Shown: piece by piece, positions 15,721-24,242 of the stretch
Numbering within the stretch: position 1 is the stretch's first letter
Layout of the letters: each line of letters begins with the position of its first letter
Assembly: GCA_016787085.1 (NCBI GenBank)
Contig: JAEUVJ010000028.1
Location: 1-64,000 of the forward strand
Direction of reading: 5' to 3'
DNA: 64,000 nt
DNA from: Chitinophagaceae bacterium
GTDB taxonomy: Bacteria > Bacteroidota > Bacteroidia > Chitinophagales > Chitinophagaceae
Translations under genes and position numbers: made by a program
The notes under the pieces: model-generated
The model's database searches: none
Told to the model about the DNA's origin: nothing
What the model saw: only the letters and a program-made list of their open reading frames with translations

Positions 15721-16662
15721 TTAGCGGAGAAGCAGTTCACAGGGTTTTAAACCGGTGTGTTTTTTAAATGCAGTAGAAAAGTGAGAAATAGAAGAATAGC
15801 CGAGCATCAATGAAACTTCGGTAACGCTTAAGCCTTTTTCGTACAAAAGATAACGGGCATGTTCCATCCGCTGGCTTTGATAAAAGTCAAATATTGTGGT
15901 ACCGAACATTTCTTTGAATCCCTTCTTCAGGTAACATTCATTGATGGCCACTTTTCGGCTAAGTTCTTTGATGGTGATAGGCTCGCCGATATGTTGTATC
16001 AATATCTCCCTTGACCGGGTGATCTTTTCCCTGTCGGCCTCATTGGCCAGGAACTTGCAGTTGATCACATCCAGTTCTTTCTCCCCGATCATACAATCAA
16101 GGCTGTACAGCAACAGCATCTGCAGTTGTGCATTGATATATATATTCTCCAGGCTGTCGGTATAGTTGTGGTTGAGCAAAGATTCGATCACCATCCGGGT
16201 CTTTCCGCAGAGGGGCAGTATTTTAGTGAACGAAGAGCGGTGCTGGAAGTTCAAAATGTTCTCGCTCAGGGTATCGCCGGAATAGCGGGGTTTGACAAAC
16301 TGCGATAGATGGGCCGGTGAGAACCTGACGCTCATGATGTCAATACTGGCTACCTTATCCGGGCAGTTCCTTGAAATACCCGCTTTACACATATTGCATT
16401 CTGTGTCCTTTTGTTTGCAATACATATTGCCGGATACACAGAATTTCAATTCCAGGTAATTCTCTTTGGGGTCACTCTTTTCGTAGTGATAGGCCATCAT
16501 TCCCACATCCTCCATGGCTCTGTTGCTGTCATAATGATAGCGCCGGATACTGTATTGCACGGAGCCGGGCAAATGATGGTTCTTTTCCTGTAAAAGGACC
16601 ATTTGTTCCTGCATCGGAGCTTGTTTATAAGCCAGTGCCAGTATATCAGGGGGGTGATGCAT
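15721..16662 (-). CDS. AraC family regulator with an N-terminal cysteine cluster
   Basis: A 313-residue regulator. The C-terminal 100 residues hold the two helix-turn-helix units of AraC proteins (ITIKELSRKVAINECYLKKGFKEMFG and SVTEVSLMLGYSSISHFSTAFKKHTG). The N-terminal domain resembles PchR-type sensors, and it contains five cysteines in a short stretch (C75, C82, C89, C92, C100; sequence YCKQKDTECNMCKAG). Such a cluster could bind a metal or an Fe-S centre. It lies next to the cytochrome run and 2.8 kb from the copper-type locus, so control of either is plausible but unproven. Confidence 0.85.
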   Translation of the reverse strand: MHHPPDILALAYKQAPMQEQMVLLQEKNHHLPGSVQYSIRRYHYDSNRAMEDVGMMAYHYEKSDPKENYLELKFCVSGNMYCKQKDTECNMCKAGISRNCPDKVASIDIMSVRFSPAHLSQFVKPRYSGDTLSENILNFQHRSSFTKILPLCGKTRMVIESLLNHNYTDSLENIYINAQLQMLLLYSLDCMIGEKELDVINCKFLANEADREKITRSREILIQHIGEPITIKELSRKVAINECYLKKGFKEMFGTTIFDFYQSQRMEHARYLLYEKGLSVTEVSLMLGYSSISHFSTAFKKHTGLKPCELLLR

Positions 16663-16708
16663 ATTGTAACTGCCGTAAAGACGAAGTGCGAAAATACGAC
16701 ATGATCGT

Positions 16709-17836
16709 CTAATTACCGTCCCGGTCCTGCAGCCTTGTATGCTCTAAAAGGTATTCAGCAAGGGCTTTATTGGCCAGGGCGGAAGGATGGCCGTCGCCGG
16801 GGATGAAGTATTGTTTTATTGAATAATCAATGACCTGCCTGACAGGCAATACTTTGGCGCTTGTATGGCTGAGGGTCTTTATTATTTTGCCGTCAACTAT
16901 ATCACGGTCAAGGATAGCGGAGCCGGTTTTGGGCGGATCAGAATCCCAGTTCAACAGGATAAGTTTTCCCCCTGTCTTTTCGGCTATTTCTGCCATTTGC
17001 CGGAACATGAGGTAAAGAGGGGCAAGGTTTTCATCAGACAGTTTCCTTTTTGCCCTGTCTGTGGCGATCCGTTCGATATTATCACTGATGAACGTAAATG
17101 TGCCCAGGAAACTAGCTGCTTTGGAAATTTTTTGCCAATACATTGTTTTGACCTTATAAAAAGGCCCTTGATTGAGCAGCGTATCACCGGCTATGATATA
17201 GGAAGGACCGGCTACATTCCATGGATAAATTCCCTTTGCCCGGAAAAAATGTTCATGAAAAAAGGAATACACGAATACCCGGTTATGATTATCCTCGCCT
17301 GCATATTCTCTTTTGAATAGTTCGTAAACCTGGTGCACACCCATGCCATTGCAGCCCCTGTTTACTGTAGACGTGCCGGCCAGTTTTCCGTATTGCCAGG
17401 CCAGCGTTTCCTCATCAGCGAGGCCTTCGCCGAGAGTATAACTGCAGCCTAAGAAAACAGTTTCTTTTATGGATGTATCGCTTTTATATCCCTTGCGCAT
17501 GGGATAGTCTATACCAAAATTGTTCGTATCGGGCAGTATGGTATAGTGGGTATTGTAGATCGTATCCCCGTTCTCAACATATTCCACTGCTTTGATGATA
17601 CCGGGGTTGAACCGGAAGCCGATATAGGGATCCGTGTTGTAATAATGGTTGACTGTGCTGAAAATGGCTTTTTCACGAAAAAAAAAGCGATAAGCGAATT
17701 CTGCGATCAGCAAGGCGAATAATGTCATAAAAAGAAAGAGAAAAAGATTGCTACGGAATTTCATCTTTCTCGTTTTGTACACAGCAATTCCCAGGATAGC
17801 CAGTATAGCAGTTGCCCAAACGATTTTTGTATCCAT
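16709..17836 (-). CDS. SGNH/GDSL hydrolase family membrane protein
   Basis: A protein of about 375 residues (388 from the upstream ATG at 17875). Two hydrophobic segments (VWATAILAILGIAVY and LFLFLFMTLFALLIAEFAY) anchor it. SGNH blocks follow: VFLGCSYTLGEGL with the nucleophile Ser, VNRGCNGMGVHQ, and the C-terminal GDGHPSALANKALAEYL that supplies Asp and His. It would remove or transfer acyl groups outside the inner membrane; the substrate is unknown. It diverges from lpxA. Confidence 0.8.
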   Translation of the reverse strand: MDTKIVWATAILAILGIAVYKTRKMKFRSNLFLFLFMTLFALLIAEFAYRFFFREKAIFSTVNHYYNTDPYIGFRFNPGIIKAVEYVENGDTIYNTHYTILPDTNNFGIDYPMRKGYKSDTSIKETVFLGCSYTLGEGLADEETLAWQYGKLAGTSTVNRGCNGMGVHQVYELFKREYAGEDNHNRVFVYSFFHEHFFRAKGIYPWNVAGPSYIIAGDTLLNQGPFYKVKTMYWQKISKAASFLGTFTFISDNIERIATDRAKRKLSDENLAPLYLMFRQMAEIAEKTGGKLILLNWDSDPPKTGSAILDRDIVDGKIIKTLSHTSAKVLPVRQVIDYSIKQYFIPGDGHPSALANKALAEYLLEHTRLQDRDGN

Positions 17837-17938
17837 TACCAGTTTTAAGGGGAGATAGGTTAAACCGAAGCCCAAATTTACTGGTTAACCCGGTTTGGGA
17901 GCCATCAGGAAAAAAGCCCGTTTTTTGATACTAACAAT

Positions 17939-17946
17939 TACCTTTG
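17939..17946 (+). promoter_or_regulatory. TAnnTTTG box for lpxA
   Basis: Plus-strand TACCTTTG, 40 bases upstream of the lpxA start. Confidence 0.5.
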
Positions 17947-17986
17947 CAGCGTCTCCGCCGAAAGCGGGGTTTTTTGTAAAAACTGC

Positions 17987-18793
17987 ATGATCCATCCGCA
18001 CACATACATTCATCCGAATGCGAAGCTGGCTACCAATGTAAAAATTGATCCGTTCACCGTTATTCACCAGGACGTGGAGATAGGGGACGGCACCTGGATC
18101 GGCTCCAATGTGACCATCATGGAAGGAGCCCGTATCGGCAAGAACTGCCGCATCTTTCCCGGTGCGGTGATAGCGGCCATTCCGCAGGATCTGAAATTCC
18201 AGGGCGAATACTCGCAGGTGATCATTGGCGATAATACGACCATACGGGAATTTGTGACCGTGAACCGGGGTACCAGATACAGCGATAAAACGGAGATCGG
18301 TAAGAACTGCCTGATACAGGCCTATTGCCACCTGGCGCATGACTGTGTGGTGGGGGATAACTGTATCATGAGCAACAATACGCAGGTAGCGGGACATGTC
18401 GTCATCGGCGACTGGGCCATACTGGCCGGTATGTGTGCCGTTCACCAGTTTGTCAAGATCGGGGCTCATGCGTTTGTAGGCGGAGGTTCATTAGTGGGTA
18501 AAGATGTGCCGCCCTATATCAAGGCGGGCCGTACCCCGTTAAGCTATGCCGGGGTCAATTCAATAGGATTGAAGCGCCGCGGCTTCAGCATTGAAAGGAT
18601 CAATCACATACTGGATATTTACCGTGTCATCTATAACAAAGGCATGAACACCAGCCAGGCGCTGGAATACCTGGAAGAAGAAATGCCCGCTACGGATGAA
18701 CGGGATGAGATCGTCACCTTTATCCGGGAAAGCGGAAGGGGCATCATCAAACGTTTCACCAAAGGCAACGGCGATGACGATATCTCTATCTGA
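17987..18793 (+). CDS. lpxA: UDP-N-acetylglucosamine O-acyltransferase
   Basis: The first enzyme of lipid A synthesis: it transfers a hydroxyacyl chain from acyl-ACP to UDP-GlcNAc in the cytoplasm. The 268-residue protein shows the left-handed beta-helix hexapeptide pattern from residue 1 (IHPNAKLATNVKIDPF, VEIGDGTWIGSNV, ARIGKNCRIFPGAVI), the catalytic His region (CHLAHDCVVGDNC), and a C-terminal helical part with GLKRRGFSIERINHI. The downstream ABC ATPase starts inside its last codons, so the two are translationally linked. Other lpx genes are not in the window. Confidence 0.95.
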   Translation: MIHPHTYIHPNAKLATNVKIDPFTVIHQDVEIGDGTWIGSNVTIMEGARIGKNCRIFPGAVIAAIPQDLKFQGEYSQVIIGDNTTIREFVTVNRGTRYSDKTEIGKNCLIQAYCHLAHDCVVGDNCIMSNNTQVAGHVVIGDWAILAGMCAVHQFVKIGAHAFVGGGSLVGKDVPPYIKAGRTPLSYAGVNSIGLKRRGFSIERINHILDIYRVIYNKGMNTSQALEYLEEEMPATDERDEIVTFIRESGRGIIKRFTKGNGDDDISI

Positions 18794-19394
18794 CGCCGGT
18801 AAGCGCTTCAACCGGGAATGGATATTCCGCCACGTTACTTACACTTTTGAAAACGGACAGTCTTATGCCATCACAGGGCCGAACGGGTCGGGCAAGAGTA
18901 CATTGCTGCAGGCGATAGGAGGGTCCATGCATATCAATGAGGGGAAAATTGAATATAGAATATCGAACAAGGAACAGAAGAACGAGGAAATCTATTCTCA
19001 TGTTTCACTCTGTGCTCCTTACCTGGAAGTAGTGGAAGAAATGACACTGAATGAATTCCTGGAGTTTCATAGCGGTTTCAAACCTTTCCTGAACGGGCTG
19101 ACAATAGAAAAAATCATAAGTCTACTGGGATTGGAAAGGGCCGCCAATAAACAGATACGTTATTACTCATCCGGGATGAAGCAACGGGTGAAACTGGCGC
19201 AATGTATCTTTTCCGATACAGCGATCGTATTACTGGATGAACCCTGCACCAACCTGGATGCTACCGGTATTGCTTTATATCACCAACTGATACAGGAATA
19301 TTGCCGGGATCGTTTAGTCATTGTCAGCAGCAATGATGAAGTGGAGTATAAGTTTTGCAGGGAGAAGATCAATATCAGTGATTACAAGCCATAA
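18774..19394 (+). CDS. ABC transporter ATP-binding protein
   Basis: A 206-residue ATPase subunit. Walker A is GPNGSGKST, the signature is YYSSGMKQRVKLAQ, Walker B is IVLLDEPCTNLD, and the switch His position is replaced in the VIVSSNDE segment. It overlaps lpxA by 20 bases (ATG at 18774). Its sequence resembles the small ATPases that follow lpxA in other Bacteroidota; no permease gene is adjacent, so the substrate is unknown, with lipid or LPS export a possible guess. Residues 62-74 (RISNKEQKNEEIY) come from a dispersed repeat that is also present in ileS. Confidence 0.88.
   Translation: MTISLSDAGKRFNREWIFRHVTYTFENGQSYAITGPNGSGKSTLLQAIGGSMHINEGKIEYRISNKEQKNEEIYSHVSLCAPYLEVVEEMTLNEFLEFHSGFKPFLNGLTIEKIISLLGLERAANKQIRYYSSGMKQRVKLAQCIFSDTAIVLLDEPCTNLDATGIALYHQLIQEYCRDRLVIVSSNDEVEYKFCREKINISDYKP
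18959..18995 (+). repeat. Dispersed in-frame repeat, copy in the ABC ATPase
   Basis: AATATCGAACAAGGAACA (18959-18976) is identical over 18 bases to ileS 51858-51875. Both are read in the same phase and give ISNKEQ. The sequence resembles a repeat I know from between genes in other Bacteroidota. Confidence 0.7.
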
Positions 19395-19475
19395 AAGATG
19401 TTTTTATCTTAAATCACTTCCTTTCCTGACAAAAGTCATCTTCCCCTAATTTGTGCTCCAATAGTTTCGCACTCT

Positions 19476-19853
19476 GTGAAAAGGGTCATTTCTGTCATAT
19501 TACTTTTCATCTTTACTGCACAGACATTCTACTATGCCGGTATTACCTGCTGGTTCTATATCAATAGGGGTTATATAGCCAAAACTTTATGCGTGAACAG
19601 GTCGAGACCTGAACTGAAATGTAACGGGCAGTGTTTTCTGAGTAAAAAATTAAAAGAAGCAGAGAAACAGCAGGACCAGCATTCTCCGCAACAATTAAAG
19701 GAATGGGTGGAAACAGGCCCATGTACTATTCCTTCTGCCGGCTATACTATTGATCTTACAAAAGAGAAACAGGATTATAACCGGTACCCTGCCGACAACT
19801 ATTCTTTCGCTCCTTCTCATGCTTTCTTTCATCCGCCCGGATCCATAGCCTGA
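19476..19853 (+). CDS. Small exported protein with CNGQC motif, likely metal related
   Basis: A 125-residue protein that starts at a GTG. It has a hydrophobic leader (VILLFIFTAQTFYYAG) and then KTLCVNRSRPELKCNGQCFLSKKLKEAEKQQDQ. The phrase LKCNGQCFLSKKLKE recurs in small proteins that precede copper-type receptors in Bacteroidota, to my knowledge without an assigned role. The Cys pair may bind a metal. It is 100 bases upstream of the Met/His-rich lipoprotein on the same strand and starts the locus. Confidence 0.65.
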   Translation: MKRVISVILLFIFTAQTFYYAGITCWFYINRGYIAKTLCVNRSRPELKCNGQCFLSKKLKEAEKQQDQHSPQQLKEWVETGPCTIPSAGYTIDLTKEKQDYNRYPADNYSFAPSHAFFHPPGSIA

Positions 19854-19952
19854 TCCTCCGATTCTATTCCACAACATTTATTTACAACTGGTAAGGCACA
19901 GCAGTCATTGTATGCCCTGTATCAGCCTGACCCATCCATAATTTAACTGATC

Positions 19953-20774
19953 ATGAAAAAGATTTTATTACCCTTACTTTTTATTGTCTCTGCATTCCTT
20001 ATTCTTTTCACAAGTTGCAAAAAAGATGATCTACAGGAGCCCGATCCTGCGCAGGGGTTAACGAAACTGACTGAGGGCTATGCCACAGGTGCGGCCGCCA
20101 AAGTGGAAGTGTATGTCAAAGGAAATACGATAAATACCGGTTATACGAAATTTTATATTGCCCTGTACGATTCTGTATCCGGCCAACGAATGGATGAATC
20201 GCATATTCACCTGACCCCGATGATGGATATGGGAATGATGCAGCATTCTGCACCCTATGAGAATCCTTCCTCCGGAAATGCCGTCAACCATCTTTTTCCC
20301 TGCAGCGTGGTATTCATTATGCCATCAACCGGCGGTACATGGACGCTGAAGATACAGGTCCACAATCACCTGAACGGTAAAGAAGGATCATTGACGATAC
20401 CGGTAACGGTAACCGACCCGGTCAAAGCGACCATAAAATCATTTACCTCATTACATGATGGCGGCAAATATTTCATTTCAATGATAGAGCCTTCCTCTCC
20501 TAAAGTAGGTATCAACGATATGGAAATGGCGATCTATAAGAAAAAGACAATGATGGAATTCCCGGCCGACAGCAGTCTCTCCGTTACATTAACCCCTGAA
20601 ATGCCGACGATGGCACATGGTTCTCCGAATAATGTCAACCCTGTTCATACCGGTAACGGCCATTATAAAGGCAAAGTAAATTTTACCATGACAGGTTTGT
20701 GGAGGCTGCATCTTGATTTCATGTCAGGAACTGCTGTGGCAGATTCCACGCTGTATTTTGATACAGAGTTTTAG
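19953..20774 (+). CDS. Met/His-rich FixH-like lipoprotein, probable copper handling
   Basis: A 273-residue lipoprotein (signal MKKILLPLLFIVSAFLILFTSC, lipid Cys22). It contains two beta-sandwich-like segments resembling the FixH/YtkA-like fold (WTLKIQVHNHLNGKEG and GLWRLHLDFMSG). Met and His are concentrated in HIHLTPMMDMGMMQHSAPYE and in TPEMPTMAHGSP. Such clusters bind Cu(I)/Cu(II) in periplasmic chaperones. Its stop lies 56 bases before the receptor start, which places it in the same transcript and suggests that it receives or guards copper at the membrane surface. Confidence 0.75.
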   Translation: MKKILLPLLFIVSAFLILFTSCKKDDLQEPDPAQGLTKLTEGYATGAAAKVEVYVKGNTINTGYTKFYIALYDSVSGQRMDESHIHLTPMMDMGMMQHSAPYENPSSGNAVNHLFPCSVVFIMPSTGGTWTLKIQVHNHLNGKEGSLTIPVTVTDPVKATIKSFTSLHDGGKYFISMIEPSSPKVGINDMEMAIYKKKTMMEFPADSSLSVTLTPEMPTMAHGSPNNVNPVHTGNGHYKGKVNFTMTGLWRLHLDFMSGTAVADSTLYFDTEF

Positions 20775-20829
20775 GATGATCACCGGCGGGCAGATGGTAG
20801 CAGGTCTGCCTGCCATTAACTTTTTTATT

Positions 20830-22839
20830 ATGAAACGAATTGTAGCATTACTGTTCATTGTCACCAATGCACTCTGGCTGGCTGCACAAAATATACAGGA
20901 AGACGACAGCACACGAATTGTTCAGTTGGGCGAAGTAGTGATAACAGGCAAACAACAACCACAGAGTCAGCGGCTGGTTAATTTCTTTAAAGCAAATCAG
21001 TCTGCAACTTTGGAAGATATTATCAGCCGTTTACCGGAAATGTCATTGATCCGCCGGGGAGCTTATGGAATGGAACCTTCCATACGATCATTCAGCGGGG
21101 GACAGATCAATGTAATGGTGGGAGGAATGCGTATTCACGGCGCCTGTACAGATAAAATGGACCCGGCCAGCATTTATATTGAACCCATTAACCTGGAGAA
21201 CCTGCAGGTACAAACAACTTCCAATGGCTTTTTCAATGGTTCATCTGTCGGCGGTACTGTGAATATGAAAATGGCAGAACCTGATTTCCTGAACAATGGA
21301 AAAGTAACAGGTATTATCAGTAGTGGTTATCAAACGGCCGCCAACGCTTTCTTTCAATCAGCAAGATTGAATTACTCGTCGGGTAAATGGGCGTTCAGGA
21401 CCAGTGGCACTTATCGAAACAGTAAAAATTATCGCAGCGGCGGGGGAAAGGAAATTGATTTCTCCCAATATGAGAAAGTCAACTATTCTTTATCTGCAAA
21501 ATACCAGTATGACAGGTTTACCTCTTTCCATGCAGATCTGCTTGGAGATGATGGGTGGAATATTGGTTATCCCGCTTTACCAATGGATGTCGGATATGCT
21601 GCTGCCCGGATGGCGTCAGTTAGTATCAACCGCGAGAACCCGGGCAAGGCTTTGTACAAATGGGAAACAAAGGTGTATGCCAACAGGGTTGATCATTCCA
21701 TGGATGATACCAAACGTCCCTCTGTGCCCATGCATATGGATATGCCCGGGGAAAGCAGGACATATGGAATGTATTCAGAAGGAAACTACCGCTTAAAGAA
21801 TAAACAACGGCTGGCTATCCGCGCAGATATATCATCCACCTTCCTGAAAGCTTCGATGACGATGTACCAAACCGGGCAGCTGCCGATGTACATGCTGACA
21901 TGGCCGGATAACCGGAAGGATCAATATGGCTTATCTGCATCATGGCAGATACCTATTGACAGTTTACTGAGCCTGCAGTTGACGGGGCGCACCGATCTTA
22001 TTAATTATCGTCTTGTATCCCGGGAAGCAAAAGACCAGGTGAGTATAGTGGGAAACAATACCGGCCGGAAGGATCTGTTGAAAAACCTATCGGTTCTAAT
22101 GACCAGGAAGATGGGAAGGAATTTCAAAACTTCCGTAAGTCTGTCTTATACGGAAAGGATGCCAACTGCCGGTGAGTTGTACGGATTTTACTTATTCAAT
22201 GCTTATGACGGCTATGATTATATTGGGAATACCGTGTTAAAACCGGAAAGATCATTACAGGCAGAAGTGGCCGGTTCATTTCAATCGGGAATGACGAGGA
22301 TACAGCTCAATGGTTACTATTCGAAAATGATTGATTATATAACCGGTGAGGTGGAACCATCGCTGAGTACAATGACCATTGACGCCAAAGGGGTAAAATC
22401 TTATCTCAATATTTCAGGCGCTACAGTTGCAGGATTTGAAGCCAGTGTGATCGTGTCGCCTGCTGTGAATACTGAGTTTGTCTCCACGCTGCGTTATACT
22501 AATGGCCGGGATAATGACAAAGAGCCTTTGCCCTTTATAGCCCCGTTCAAAAATATCTCGTCAGCCCGTTATCAATGGCAAAAGTTTTTCGCCCAGATGG
22601 AGTATGAGGCAGCTTTACCACAGAGCCGGATCAGGGAGAAAGCGGGGGAGAGAGTAACGGCAGGATATTTTTTGCTGCATGCAAGGCTGGGGTATAATAG
22701 TTTGCTTTTCAAAAACAGGTTCGATATCCAGGCAGGTATGGAGAATATTTTTGATAGGGAGTATCGTGAACACCTGGATTGGGGAAATATCCCGAGACCG
22801 GGCAGAAATGTTTACCTGCAGTTGAAAGTTCAATTCTGA
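20830..22839 (+). CDS. OprC/NosA-like TonB-dependent copper receptor
   Basis: A 669-residue outer-membrane receptor with a signal peptide (MKRIVALLFIVTNALWLAAQ) and a plug domain. The plug contains GGMRIHGACTDKMDPAS, the diagnostic segment of the OprC/NosA copper receptors. The CxxxM pair falls at C106 and M110, and an HxM pair (HSM) at residues 289-291, matching the CxxxM-HxM copper site described for Pseudomonas OprC. A further MHMDM occurs at 301-305. The ATG at 20830 begins the signal peptide; a longer frame upstream overlaps the lipoprotein gene and is rejected. Copper import is likely, though uptake of copper-laden compounds is also possible. Confidence 0.85.
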   Translation: MKRIVALLFIVTNALWLAAQNIQEDDSTRIVQLGEVVITGKQQPQSQRLVNFFKANQSATLEDIISRLPEMSLIRRGAYGMEPSIRSFSGGQINVMVGGMRIHGACTDKMDPASIYIEPINLENLQVQTTSNGFFNGSSVGGTVNMKMAEPDFLNNGKVTGIISSGYQTAANAFFQSARLNYSSGKWAFRTSGTYRNSKNYRSGGGKEIDFSQYEKVNYSLSAKYQYDRFTSFHADLLGDDGWNIGYPALPMDVGYAAARMASVSINRENPGKALYKWETKVYANRVDHSMDDTKRPSVPMHMDMPGESRTYGMYSEGNYRLKNKQRLAIRADISSTFLKASMTMYQTGQLPMYMLTWPDNRKDQYGLSASWQIPIDSLLSLQLTGRTDLINYRLVSREAKDQVSIVGNNTGRKDLLKNLSVLMTRKMGRNFKTSVSLSYTERMPTAGELYGFYLFNAYDGYDYIGNTVLKPERSLQAEVAGSFQSGMTRIQLNGYYSKMIDYITGEVEPSLSTMTIDAKGVKSYLNISGATVAGFEASVIVSPAVNTEFVSTLRYTNGRDNDKEPLPFIAPFKNISSARYQWQKFFAQMEYEAALPQSRIREKAGERVTAGYFLLHARLGYNSLLFKNRFDIQAGMENIFDREYREHLDWGNIPRPGRNVYLQLKVQF

Positions 22840-23033
22840 CAAATACCCGATGCAGTATCAGCCCAGGGCAATGAGGGGAAACATAACGCAACGAACCAGC
22901 CGTATTTTATCCGTACCGGCAATGCCGGTCGTTCCGTCAATTTTCATTTACATCATGGAATTATTCCCTTTCATCACGTAAGCGGTTTTTGGCACATTTG
23001 ATTGGCAGATATTTACTCTCACAAAAACTTGCT

Positions 23034-24239
23034 ATGAAAAAGAGCCTCTTCTTTTGTTTAGCCTGCCTCTTTGGGGTGGCTGTCCATTCTCAGAATAATT
23101 ATAAGGAGATCAGCCTGCCCGATCTGATGCAGAAAGTTCAAAACGGAGGCAGGGGTTACATCATTTTGGATGTACGTACTCCCGGAGAATACATGGATAC
23201 GGTGGCCGGAGGTAAACATATCGGCATTGGCCGCATTAAGAATGTTATTCACCTTTCCCTGCAGGATCTTGTGCAAAAACCAGATGCGATCAGGCAACTG
23301 GATAAGTACAAGCAGGATGATGTGTATGTTATCTGCTCGCATAGTTATCGCAGCCGGCGCATCTCCAACCTGCTTTTGCAGAATGGGTTCACCAGCGTCA
23401 ATAATGTAAAAGGAGGTATGACAGAGTGGTACCGTAACTATGATGCGCTGAAACCTTATGCCGCTTTGATGTATGAAAACCATATTGCGTACCGGAATAT
23501 GGCCCCGGCACAGCTTTTTCAGCTACTGTTCTCAAAAGAACCGGTCGAGCTTATCGGTTTAAGCAGGGCGCCGGTATCCTATTTTGATTCACTGATCTAC
23601 GACATGCTCAACTATTTCCCGGATTTTAAAAATGTCAGCTATTTCAGTCCGGCAGATTCAATGAAAGTATGGGAGAAAACAAAAGCAGCGAAAGGGAAGC
23701 CGGTCGTTTTATTTAATGCTGTGGGAGGAGGTGGCGAAGAGGCTGCTGAGTGGCTGGTACAAAAAGGAGTAGCTAATGTCAGCTTTCTTGTGGGCAGTTT
23801 GACCGGATTCTATGAATACCTGGTGAATTACCGGGAAAACAGCGATGTCAGTAAGCTTCTGTCCGCTAAAAGCAAAATACAATTCTTCACCCCGTTGAGC
23901 TTCTGCAAGACAAGGCTGCCCGGTCAGCAGTGGGTTGATCTAAGGCATGACACCTTGTTTAACAAAATAACCAATGGCACCAAGCTTAATTACAGGACGA
24001 TACAGGGGGCAGTTAATTTTCCTTTCTATAGAACAGCAGATGATTTTGTCAAACAATTTCCTGATAAAGGCAAGCTTTATCTTTTCATTCCTCACCGGGG
24101 ATATATTGGTTTGCTGTTGGCAGAAGAACTGGTAAAAAAGGGGTATATGATAGACTGGCTCATCGGCGGAATAGAAAGATGGGAGTGGTACACCAATAAT
24201 GTTGATGACTTCGATTGCAGGGATTACCTGGTGAACTGA
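23034..24239 (+). CDS. Exported triple-rhodanese protein with one intact active site
   Basis: A 401-residue protein with a signal peptide (MKKSLFFCLACLFGVAVHSQ). Domain one (about 25-130) has the rhodanese start ILDVRTPGEY and an active loop CSHSYR (101-106) with catalytic Cys. Domains two (about 150-280) and three (about 290-395) keep the fold pattern (VVLFNAVGGGGEEAAEWL; LYLFIPHRGYIGLLLAEEL, ending LIGGIERWEW) but lack Cys. The start at 23034 begins the signal peptide. It follows the copper receptor by 194 bases. Periplasmic rhodaneses may carry sulfane sulfur or bind metals such as copper. Confidence 0.82.
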   Translation: MKKSLFFCLACLFGVAVHSQNNYKEISLPDLMQKVQNGGRGYIILDVRTPGEYMDTVAGGKHIGIGRIKNVIHLSLQDLVQKPDAIRQLDKYKQDDVYVICSHSYRSRRISNLLLQNGFTSVNNVKGGMTEWYRNYDALKPYAALMYENHIAYRNMAPAQLFQLLFSKEPVELIGLSRAPVSYFDSLIYDMLNYFPDFKNVSYFSPADSMKVWEKTKAAKGKPVVLFNAVGGGGEEAAEWLVQKGVANVSFLVGSLTGFYEYLVNYRENSDVSKLLSAKSKIQFFTPLSFCKTRLPGQQWVDLRHDTLFNKITNGTKLNYRTIQGAVNFPFYRTADDFVKQFPDKGKLYLFIPHRGYIGLLLAEELVKKGYMIDWLIGGIERWEWYTNNVDDFDCRDYLVN

Positions 24240-24242
24240 CGG

